Shown: positions 14,584 through 22,900 of the stretch, in pieces
How the letters are laid out: every line of letters begins with the position of its first letter
How positions within the stretch are numbered: the stretch's first letter is position 1
NCBI GenBank assembly: GCA_002315375.1
Contig: DCHR01000031.1
Span: forward strand, 35,493 to 61,078
Direction of reading: 5' to 3'
Source of the DNA: Treponema sp. UBA1747
Lineage (GTDB): Bacteria > Spirochaetota > Spirochaetia > Treponematales > Treponemataceae
DNA length: 25,586 nt
Position numbers and translations under genes: made by a program
The notes under the pieces: model-generated
Told to the model about the DNA's origin: nothing
The model's input: the letters and a program-made list of their open reading frames with translations, nothing else
The model's database searches: none

Positions 14584-15933
14584 ATGAAGACTTCATTAAA
14601 AGACAAAGAATTTCTCTCCAAGTTAATTCGGACTGCGATTCCGATTACCCTGCAGAATTTAATGCTGGCTCTGGTAGCTGTTTCAGATTCCCTTATGCTT
14701 GGAAATCTGGAACAGAACTTTATGGCTGCCGTTACTCTTGCAACTCAGATTCAGTTTGTTCAGAACATGTTTATGAGTTCAACAGTAGAAGCCAGTGCAA
14801 TTCTTGGAGCCCAGTATTGGGGGAAGGGAGACCGTGAATCCTTAAACAGCATTTTCTGTACGACTTTTAAGATCTGTGCGGCTATCGGACTCATTGCATT
14901 TGCTGGCTGTGTTTTTGCTCCGCGACAACTCATGCTGGTATTTACAAATGAGGAAGTGCTGATTCAAATTGGTATTGAATATCTTCGGATAGCAGGCTGG
15001 TCTTACCTTCTGACTGGTTTCAGTCAGTGTTATCTGGCAATAATGAAAGTCACAGGACATCCGGATACAACGGCAAAAATCAGTTCCTTTGCAGTTGTCC
15101 TGAATATTCTGCTGAATGCAGTTTTTATTTTCGGACTTTTCGGGCTTCCTGCTTATGGAGTAAAAGGCGCCGCAATAGCAACCCTTATTTCCCGAATAGT
15201 TGAACTTTTCCTTTCCGTTGGAATGTCATATAGAAAAGATTATGTTCACATTTTTTTCAAGGATATTCTGAAACGCCATAAAGACCTGTTCAATGATTTT
15301 TTGAAGTGCTGGCTGCCTCTGCTGGGAGCCTTCCTTTTGTGGGGAGTGGGATTCACTTCATACACTGCATTTATGGGACACCTGGGAACAGATGCGGCCG
15401 CTGCAAATTCAATTTGTGCTATTGTTCGTGATGTAATCTGCTGTCTGTGTAATGGTCTTGCAAATGGTGGAGGCATCATTGTCGGCCATGAGCTTGGAGC
15501 CGGAAAGCTTGATAAGGGAAAGGACTATGGAAACAAGCTGATAATACTTGCTTTCGTATGCGGATTTTTATCGGCTTTGCTTATGTTTGTCCTCACACCT
15601 ATTGCGCTTAATTTCATCAGGCTTTCAGAAGGTGCAACAGTTCTGCTGTATCAGATGATGCTGGTAATGACTGTTTACATGATTGGCCGCGCAGTAAATA
15701 CAATTATCATCAATGGTATTTTTGCGGCAGGCGGAGATACCCTTTTTGATTTATACAGTCTGGCTGTTGTAATGTGGGGATTTGCAGTTCCTCTTGCAGC
15801 ACTGGGAACTTTTGTTTTTCACTGGCCGGTTGTTGTCGTTTACGCCTGTACCTGTCTTGATGAAGTCGGAAAAATACCGTGGGTTGTGATTCATTTCAGA
15901 AAGTACAAGTGGGTAAAAGATTTAACACGTTAA
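14584..15933 (+). CDS. MATE family efflux transporter
   Basis: 449 residues with about twelve hydrophobic segments in two homologous halves, the MATE (MatE) layout. The N-terminal half shows ALVAVSDSLMLGNL, then SSTVEASAILGAQYWGKGD. The second half contains the repeat SICAIVRDVICCLCNGLANG, then GIIVGHELGAGKLDKGKDYG. Such proteins export cationic drugs or metabolites in exchange for sodium or protons across the inner membrane. It begins 9 bp after the GH3 gene without a strong ribosome site and probably shares its transcript. A plausible but unproven link is export of aglycones or other products freed by the glucosidase. Confidence 0.92.
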   Translation: MKTSLKDKEFLSKLIRTAIPITLQNLMLALVAVSDSLMLGNLEQNFMAAVTLATQIQFVQNMFMSSTVEASAILGAQYWGKGDRESLNSIFCTTFKICAAIGLIAFAGCVFAPRQLMLVFTNEEVLIQIGIEYLRIAGWSYLLTGFSQCYLAIMKVTGHPDTTAKISSFAVVLNILLNAVFIFGLFGLPAYGVKGAAIATLISRIVELFLSVGMSYRKDYVHIFFKDILKRHKDLFNDFLKCWLPLLGAFLLWGVGFTSYTAFMGHLGTDAAAANSICAIVRDVICCLCNGLANGGGIIVGHELGAGKLDKGKDYGNKLIILAFVCGFLSALLMFVLTPIALNFIRLSEGATVLLYQMMLVMTVYMIGRAVNTIIINGIFAAGGDTLFDLYSLAVVMWGFAVPLAALGTFVFHWPVVVVYACTCLDEVGKIPWVVIHFRKYKWVKDLTR

Positions 15934-15951
15934 TCAGTTTTGTGATATAAT
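15922..15951 (+). promoter_or_regulatory. Promoter of murE-ddl
   Basis: TTAACA (15922-15927) and TATAAT (15946-15951) are 18 bp apart, and TG precedes the -10 as in an extended -10 element. It overlaps the end of the MATE gene. A leader of about 12 bases carries GTAGGG as ribosome site. Confidence 0.72.
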
Positions 15952-15969
15952 ATTTTCAGGGTAGGGAAA

Positions 15970-17676
15970 ATGGTAAAAGTATTATCGCAAATCCTTCCGT
16001 CTTTTGAACATAAAATTGTTGCGGCAGACGGATCAATTATTTCTGATCTTTCAGACATTCAGAATATTCCTGTTTCAAACCTTGTTTTTGATTCAAGACA
16101 GGTAACAAAAGATTCTTTATATTTTGCACTTCCAGGAACACACGTTGACGGAAATATATATATTCCTCAGGCAATTGAGAAGGGTGCAAACGCTGTTGTT
16201 TTTCAGGGTGAGCTGACCGAGGAACTGAAATTAAAAACAGCAAAGGCAATGGTTGCCCGTTCAATTGAAAATGAACTTTCAAGTGAAGTAACGAAATTTT
16301 CGCCTGTCCTTATAAAGGTTCCTGATGCACGTTTTTCAATGGCACCTCTTTCGGATTGTTTTTATAATTCTCCGTCAAAAAGACTTATAGTAATTGGTGT
16401 TACAGGAACTGAAGGAAAATCTTCTACTGTTTCTTTTATCTGGCAGCTGCTTCGTGCCTGCGGAAAAAAGGCAGGTTTTATTTCGACTGTTGAATATTCG
16501 TTTGGTGGGGAAGCAGTCCCAAATCCTCAGCATCAGACAACTCCGGAAGCTCCGATTATTCAGCATCATCTGAATGAGATGCTTGATAACGGATGTCAGT
16601 ATGCAGTTGTTGAAGCTTCAAGTCATGGACTTTCAAATAAACTGAACAGACTGGGAAATGTTTTGTTTGATTGTGGTGTGTTCATGAATGTTACCCTGGA
16701 ACATCTGGAGTTCCACAAGAACTTTGAAACTTACAGAAATGACAAAGCAAATCTTTTCCGTGCTCTTGATAAAAATGACCATTGTAAAAAAATTGCAGGA
16801 ACTGAGGTGAATGTCCCTTCAATCGGAATTGTAAATCTTGAAGATCCGTCTGCAGAATTCTTTTCGCAGAATACAAGACATTCTGTTCTGGGATATACAA
16901 GTTTTGGAAAAGCAGGGAAGGCTGCTGCTGAAGGAGAAAAATCGGTTGAACTTCCGGCAATTCCTGCGGGAATGGATTATATGTCAGCTTCAAATATCGA
17001 AGCTCATAAAGACGGAATTACTTTTGACATGTCCTTCAGCAAAGAACCGGAAAAGGTGATGAAGGTAAAAGCACAGCTTCCAGGAGCTTTCAATGCCTAT
17101 AACCTGATGGCATCTGTAATGGCTGTTTCAAACGTAACTGGATTAAGTTATGAAGAAGTTGCTGCAAAAATCCCTGAGCTTACACCTATAAAAGGACGTA
17201 TGACAGTAATTGATGAAGGACAGCCTTTTGAAGTAATAATTGATTATGCTCATACCCCTTCAAGTTTTGAAACAATTTTCCCTCCAATCAGGAAACGCTG
17301 TAAAGGAAAAATGTTCTGCCTTTTTGGAAGCGGCGGTGAACGGGACCTTACAAAGAGACCTCTTCAGGGAGAGCTGGCTGCAAAATATTGTGATGTAGTG
17401 GTTCTGGCAGATGAAGATCCTCGTGGCGAAGATCCTGTTGAACTTCTGAAAATGATTGCAGCAGGCGCTGAAAAAGCAGGCAAAGTAATGAATAAAGATC
17501 TGTTTATTATTCATGAACGCCAGAAAGCAATACGTGAAGTATTCCGCATGGCAAGAGAAGGAGATATTGTTCTGCTTCTTGGAAAGAGCCATGAAAATTC
17601 AATAATTTATAAAGATTATGTAATGCCTTATGATGAGATTTCAGAGGCAAAAAAAGCACTGGGAGAAATTAAATGA
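15970..17676 (+). CDS. murE: UDP-N-acetylmuramoyl-tripeptide synthetase (MurE)
   Basis: 568 residues, longer than the roughly 490 of Escherichia coli MurE. It adds the third amino acid to UDP-MurNAc-L-Ala-D-Glu in the cytoplasm. The N-terminal domain has FDSRQVTKDSLYFALPGTHVDG (within 40-61). The ATP loop reads GTEGKSS (146-152), where most Mur ligases have GTNGKTT. TPEAP (191-195), EASSHGL (215-221) and the lysine in YRNDKANLF (K259, normally carbamylated) are in place. GSGGERDLTKRP and the amino-acid selectivity motif DEDPRGEDP (481-489) complete the signature. Arginine at that motif is usual for enzymes taking diaminopimelate, while lysine enzymes differ, but ornithine and lysine users among deep-branching bacteria also vary. 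The third residue is therefore not certain. ddl overlaps its stop by 4 bp. Confidence 0.92.
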   Translation: MVKVLSQILPSFEHKIVAADGSIISDLSDIQNIPVSNLVFDSRQVTKDSLYFALPGTHVDGNIYIPQAIEKGANAVVFQGELTEELKLKTAKAMVARSIENELSSEVTKFSPVLIKVPDARFSMAPLSDCFYNSPSKRLIVIGVTGTEGKSSTVSFIWQLLRACGKKAGFISTVEYSFGGEAVPNPQHQTTPEAPIIQHHLNEMLDNGCQYAVVEASSHGLSNKLNRLGNVLFDCGVFMNVTLEHLEFHKNFETYRNDKANLFRALDKNDHCKKIAGTEVNVPSIGIVNLEDPSAEFFSQNTRHSVLGYTSFGKAGKAAAEGEKSVELPAIPAGMDYMSASNIEAHKDGITFDMSFSKEPEKVMKVKAQLPGAFNAYNLMASVMAVSNVTGLSYEEVAAKIPELTPIKGRMTVIDEGQPFEVIIDYAHTPSSFETIFPPIRKRCKGKMFCLFGSGGERDLTKRPLQGELAAKYCDVVVLADEDPRGEDPVELLKMIAAGAEKAGKVMNKDLFIIHERQKAIREVFRMAREGDIVLLLGKSHENSIIYKDYVMPYDEISEAKKALGEIK

Positions 17677-18803
17677 CAGTAACTTTGATATATGGTGGAA
17701 AAAGCGGTGAACATGAAGTTTCACTGGTAAGCGCAGCAGCAATAGCAAGAGGACTTTCAAAAAATTACAGCCTGAATCTGATTGCCATCACTAAAAAAGG
17801 AAAATGGTATCTTCAGCCTGCATCAGAACTGGAACGCATCCTTGCAGATTCAAAAGCACATTTTGAAATAATTGAAGATGAGACAAAAGCAGTGAGTGTA
17901 ATTCCTGCTGCCGGAAAAAATGCCTTTGTGGCAGACGGAAAGGCTCTGGAAACCGGCTGTGTTTTCCCGGCTCTTCACGGTTCCTTCGGTGAAGACGGAA
18001 ATATTCAGGGCCTTTTTGAAATGGCTGAGATTCCATATGTTGGATGTACCACAATGTCCAGCGCCCTTACAATGGATAAGGAAAAAACAAAACAGGTCTG
18101 GCAGGCAGCAGGACTTCCTGTAGTTCCTTATGTCTGCATGCCTCGTTCCGTAATGATGGATTCTGTTGTTTACGATGCATTCCTTGATGAAGCTGAAAAA
18201 GAACTTGGTTACCCTATGTTCGTAAAACCAAGTTCTGCAGGTTCTTCAAACGGAGCTGCAAAAGCCAAGAGCCGTAAAGAACTGGCCTTTGCTCTTATGG
18301 AAGCTTTCCAGTGGGATGATAAAGTTCTCATTGAAAAATCCATAGACAATGCCCGCGAAATTGAATGTTCCGTAACAGGAAATGCTGTTTCAGGAGATCC
18401 AAACAATGACATTGAAGATGTAGTTGCCTACATTCCTGGTGAAATTCTTCCAAGTCATGACTTCTATGACTATGATGCAAAATACAATGATGAAAACGGT
18501 GCCGCTCTTCAGATTCCTGCAAATCTTTCAGAAGAAGGACTGGAAAAAATCCGGAAGGTTGCAGTTGCCGCTTACAAGGTTCTGGACTGTTCAGGACTTT
18601 CACGTGTAGATTTCTTTATCAGTAAAGAAGACGGACAGGTTTTCCTCAATGAAATCAATACACTTCCAGGCTTTACACCAATCAGTATGTTCCCTAAGAT
18701 GTGTGGAGCTGCAGGACTGGAATTTGCAGATCTTACAAAACTTCTGATAGATGAAGCTCTTGCAAAGTTTGAAAGCAAAAATCAGCTGATCAGAAGCCGC
18801 TAA
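17673..18803 (+). CDS. ddl: D-alanine--D-alanine ligase
   Basis: 376 residues of the ATP-grasp fold. It joins two D-alanines for the peptidoglycan stem. The start YGGKSGEHEVSLVSA contains the conserved glutamate for the first D-Ala. Further motifs are HGSFGEDG (102-109), KPSSAGSSNG (185-194), the tyrosine loop FYDYDAKY (264-271) and the metal-binding NEINTLPGFT (326-335). The tyrosine loop is the form found in D-Ala-D-Ala rather than D-lactate ligases. Its ATG overlaps the murE TGA (ATGA), so the two enzymes are translationally coupled, a sensible pairing because their products are joined by MurF. The first ATG is retained because of this overlap. No other cell-wall gene is adjacent. Confidence 0.95.
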   Translation: MTVTLIYGGKSGEHEVSLVSAAAIARGLSKNYSLNLIAITKKGKWYLQPASELERILADSKAHFEIIEDETKAVSVIPAAGKNAFVADGKALETGCVFPALHGSFGEDGNIQGLFEMAEIPYVGCTTMSSALTMDKEKTKQVWQAAGLPVVPYVCMPRSVMMDSVVYDAFLDEAEKELGYPMFVKPSSAGSSNGAAKAKSRKELAFALMEAFQWDDKVLIEKSIDNAREIECSVTGNAVSGDPNNDIEDVVAYIPGEILPSHDFYDYDAKYNDENGAALQIPANLSEEGLEKIRKVAVAAYKVLDCSGLSRVDFFISKEDGQVFLNEINTLPGFTPISMFPKMCGAAGLEFADLTKLLIDEALAKFESKNQLIRSR

Positions 18804-18830
18804 TAAAAGATTTAGTTTTTATTTCTGAAG

Positions 18831-18870
18831 ACTGACCTTTTGAATGTAATAGTTCGGGGTCAGTTTTTTT
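18831..18870 (+). terminator. Terminator of murE-ddl
   Basis: ACTGACC (18831-18837) pairs with GGTCAGT (18858-18864), followed by a run of seven T ending at 18870. The right arm and T run overlap the last codons and stop of the convergent diguanylate cyclase gene. Confidence 0.8.
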
Positions 18871-19984
18871 GTTTATGACGGTTCTTGTAAATATACATCT
18901 GATCGTCTGCAATTTTTAAAGTTTGAAGGAAACTGTTTTTTTCTGAATGTTCAGCCATTCCAAAACTTAAAGATACATTCAGTTCATCCATTTCTTTTGT
19001 TGTGCTGTTTCTGAAAGTTTCTTTTATGTCTTTGCAGATTTTATAAACGTCATTTGCTTTTTCATTTCTGAAAATAAGAACGAATTCGTCACCGCCATAA
19101 CGGAAAACATTTCCATGAAGTTTTGAAGCCTCTTTCAGAATTATTCCGGAAACAGTTTCAAGGGCACGATCACCTTCACTGTGACCGATGTTGTCGTTGA
19201 TCTGCTTGAAGTTATCCAGGTCCATCATAACAAAAATGAAGGAATCTTCAGGAAGATGATTGTTTGAAATATCTTCTATATGTTTATCAAAGGCATTTCT
19301 GTTGTTCATGCCTGTAAGACCGTCTTTCATAGCCTCTTGCATAAGATGATAACGTTCAATTTCAAAATCTTTTGTAAGCTTTAATTTGATGATTTCAAAT
19401 TTTAAAATCTGAAGACTTATTATATAGAGTCCGATTTGAGTCATGAAAGTAACAAGTACTGTGGCAAAATTATCTATGCTTGCAAAGGGAAGAGGTCTGG
19501 ATTTATCCCAGGTAATAAAAAACTCAGCGATTATTTCCATTATGAGTGCAAATACTGTAGTGGTGTTTGTAAGTCTCTTGTCACTGTAAACAACGGAAAG
19601 AAGACCAGGTACTGAAAAAGCAACCAGGATAACGGGGAATACTGAATGAACAATATTCATTGTGAAAATCATCATTACAAAAAGAAATGAAACAACGTAG
19701 CTTTTGGTTCCGTCTTTCATTGTGGTTTTGTTTGTCAGATGCATAAGTCCGATAATGATTCCGTTTACCACCAGAGGAAAGAAAAAGAATTTCTTGAAAT
19801 AAATATCCGGATGAAAATTATCTCTTCCTGAAGCATTGAAAAGAAAGAAAACAATTAATTCAGAAAGAGTAATAATGAAATATACGATTGAGGAGATAAT
19901 TGTAATTGATTTGGTCCACCTCTTTCGAAGTGAATCCAAATCACGGTTGATGTTCTGGTTGAAGAAATTTTTCAGGAAGCTCAT
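18860..19984 (-). CDS. Membrane diguanylate cyclase (GGDEF), no inhibitory site
   Basis: 374 residues. About six membrane helices fill residues 25-195, with no recognised sensor family. A short helical linker (about 196-220) is followed by a GGDEF domain starting at DGLTGMNNRNAF. The active site is intact: MMDLDNFKQIND, then RYGGDEF (G297-F301). It should make cyclic di-GMP from two GTP. The inhibitory RxxD motif that should stand nine residues before GGDEF reads KLHG (288-291), so product feedback is probably lost. Its start overlaps the stop of the giant GH13 gene by 4 bp (ATGA), so its translation is coupled to that protein. There is no EAL or HD-GYP domain. Confidence 0.9.
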   Translation of the reverse strand: MSFLKNFFNQNINRDLDSLRKRWTKSITIISSIVYFIITLSELIVFFLFNASGRDNFHPDIYFKKFFFFPLVVNGIIIGLMHLTNKTTMKDGTKSYVVSFLFVMMIFTMNIVHSVFPVILVAFSVPGLLSVVYSDKRLTNTTTVFALIMEIIAEFFITWDKSRPLPFASIDNFATVLVTFMTQIGLYIISLQILKFEIIKLKLTKDFEIERYHLMQEAMKDGLTGMNNRNAFDKHIEDISNNHLPEDSFIFVMMDLDNFKQINDNIGHSEGDRALETVSGIILKEASKLHGNVFRYGGDEFVLIFRNEKANDVYKICKDIKETFRNSTTKEMDELNVSLSFGMAEHSEKNSFLQTLKIADDQMYIYKNRHKQKN

Positions 19985-22900
19985 TTGTTTTTGCTCTTTG
20001 GTCCAACAGTTTTTTCAGTTTTTTTCTTTGCAGGTTTTTCTGTTCTTTTTGAAGCTGCCGGCTTTGAAGTTTTTTTAGCAGGAACAAAAGGTTTCAGGAA
20101 GTTTTCTGCTTTGTATTCTGCCTTTGCTTTTGCAGCGCACAGAGTTTTGTACATAGACAGAACAATTTCTTCTTTTGCGGTGCTTGCTCCAATAAGAAGA
20201 GCACTGGTTACCATATTCAAGGCATCATCACTTGATTCTTTGTTGAACCAGCGGATGTTGTCAAAATCGTTGGCACCTGAAAGAAGCCATGCATTTCTGC
20301 TGTTTACCATTTCATTTACCAGAGGGTAGAGACCTTTCTTTTCGTCTTTTGCATAGGCTTTAAGATCTGCCTTAGCAGTAAGGGCGAAAAGTTTTGTCAG
20401 ATTCTGGCGGTAATCCTTTACTGAAATGCGCACTTCTTTCTCAGGGTTTTCTGCTTTCAGAGCTTCTATCTGTTGGTTCTGAACCGACTTGAGAATGTCA
20501 TTGAACTTGCGTGGGAGTGCCCATAAGGTTCCGAAGTCTGAGTCTGCAATTGATGAAGCAAATGCATAGCAGAGGAGGAGAATATAAAGATCTTCCTGGG
20601 ACTGGTCTTTTACAAGCTTTGCAAAACCGGCAAAAGTTTTTTCTTTAAGCAGGGCTTTCTGAAGGTCAAAGACTTCTTCGACGGCTTTTGCTTTAACAGG
20701 TTTCTTTGCATTTGTTTTTGCAGCAGACTTTTCATTTTTTTCTTCTTCAAGAAGAAGTTTGGTAAGTTTCTTTATTCTGTTTTCGTATTCTTTTGCACAT
20801 TTGTCTGCATTGAAAGGTTTTTCTTTTCCAATGTAGTAGTTTGCAAAATTATAGAAAGCTTTTGCTGATTCAAGGGAATCCTGGACAATCTGTTCAACTG
20901 CTTTTTTATCGATGCCTTTAGGCTCAGGTTTCTTTTCTGCTTTTTCTTTAGCTTTCACAGCTTTCTTTGTTTCAAAAGGAGTGAGAACAAAATCTTCGGC
21001 ACTGTTTTCAGCGGCCACAGTTTCGGCAACAGGAGGAAGTTCTGCTTTGCATCCGTATTTTGCGTTGCGTACAGTAAACTGAGCATTGAGTTTTGGAAGA
21101 ACACTTCCTGCAAAGGCGGCGAACTTTTCGTACAGGTCTTTGTACATAAGTTCCTGCCATGCGGTTTCAATGTCTTCACATCCTTTTCCGTTAAGGAAGT
21201 CACAAAGAGTTTTGTATCGGCCGTCGGCTTCGTCAGTAACCTGCTGAACATCCAGATAAACCTGAGTTTCAAATCCGTTGAGTTCAACATACATTCCGTG
21301 TTCGCAGATGTCTTTTGAACTTCTGATGAACCAGAGCCCTGAGTGGTGTTCGCGGAAGATAACGAATTTGTCGTCTTCTGCAGTTAATCCAAGTCCTTCA
21401 GAAATGGAACGGGTCATCTGCATAATATCATTTTCACCCGATCCGGTTTTTACAGCGTATGGTTCAGACTGTTTGATCCATCCGGCAGCGCGCTCATATT
21501 TGTTGTTATAGAATACGATGGCCTGTTCGTTTCCTGCCTTGTTTGAGTAAGCAAATACGTTTTCGTTTACTGTGTTGTTGTTCCATAATGAATAGAAAAG
21601 GAAGTTTTCTACATTTGCGAAAAGGTAACGCTTTTTCATGAGAGGGAAGATGTCGTGCCAGTGACGGTCAATGAGCCACTGGTCAGGAGTTTCGTTTTTG
21701 TAAGCCTTTGTATATTCCATGCCGTATTTTTCTTCAAAGCCTTCAATCTGTCCGTGACCGAACATAGGAAGACCAGGCATGGTAATCATGAGTGTACAAA
21801 CGCCGAAGTATTTGTCGCCTTTACCGAACTGAGCTACGGCAGTTTCTTCATCAGGATTGTTCATGAAGTTTACATAACGCTTCAGAACCTGAGGGTCAAA
21901 GGCGATTGTATTTTTAACAGTGTCACGGTATTTCTGGTTTTCTTCTTTTTTAAGCATGTTCATGAAAGCACTGTTGTAAACACGGTGCATACCGAGAGTG
22001 CGTACAAAGTAACCTTCCATCATCCAGAAAGCTTCTGCCAGAAGAAGTGTGTCAGGAACTTCCTGAGCAACACGGTCTACAACTTCGCGCCAGAATTCAT
22101 TCGGGATTGCATTGTTGAACTGTTCTGTAGAAAGACCTGTTTCAGACCTTGTTGCAATGTCTCCTCCGTGTCCCGGCTCCGGATACCAAAGGCGGCGGAT
22201 ATGTTTTTTTGCCAGAACCATGGCTGCGTCAAAGCGGATAATAGGGAAGTTTCTTGCAACGTGAAGAATTTCCTGCATAACCTCTTCACGGGCGGCAGGA
22301 TTCAGAAAGTCAATCTGGGCAGTGTCATTCCATGGGAGCCCTGTTCCGTCGTTTCCGTGGTAAATATAACGAACATCTCCTGTCTGGTTGTCTACGCGTT
22401 TGAAGACAACAGAACAGTCATTTTTTGAATAGTAATGGTCTTCCAGGAAAACAGAAGTTCTGGGATCCTGTGAAAGATTTTCGCCGTTGAAAGTATAGTG
22501 AGGGAAGGGACAGTCTTTTCTCTGAACAAAAAGATCAGGCTTGTTCATAACCCAGTCGCCGTCCATACCAGTGTGGTTCGGAACCATGTCTGAAGCAAGG
22601 CGGATGCCGCGGGCCCAGAGACGGGCGCGCAGGTTTTCTACTGCACCCCAGCCGCCGATATTCTGTGCAATGTTGTAGTCAAAAAGGGAATAGGCAGAAG
22701 CGGCAGCTTCAGGGTTTCCGCAAATCTGTTTGATGCGCTTTGAAGCCTTACTTCTTTCCCAAAGTCCGATGAGCCAGAGTCCTGTGAAACCTTCGTCACG
22801 GAGTGTATCCAGTTCGCAGTCAGGAATTTTATCCAGAGTGTCGATAGGGTAGCCGTATTTTTTTGTTAACTGATCAAGCCATACCAGAACGGTTTTTGCC

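Noticed and set aside
21655..22428. Plus-strand open frame of 257 codons opposite the GH13 gene
   Set aside because: It is antisense to the conserved catalytic core of the GH13 protein, has no ribosome site and its translation is cysteine- and phenylalanine-rich without any recognisable domain.
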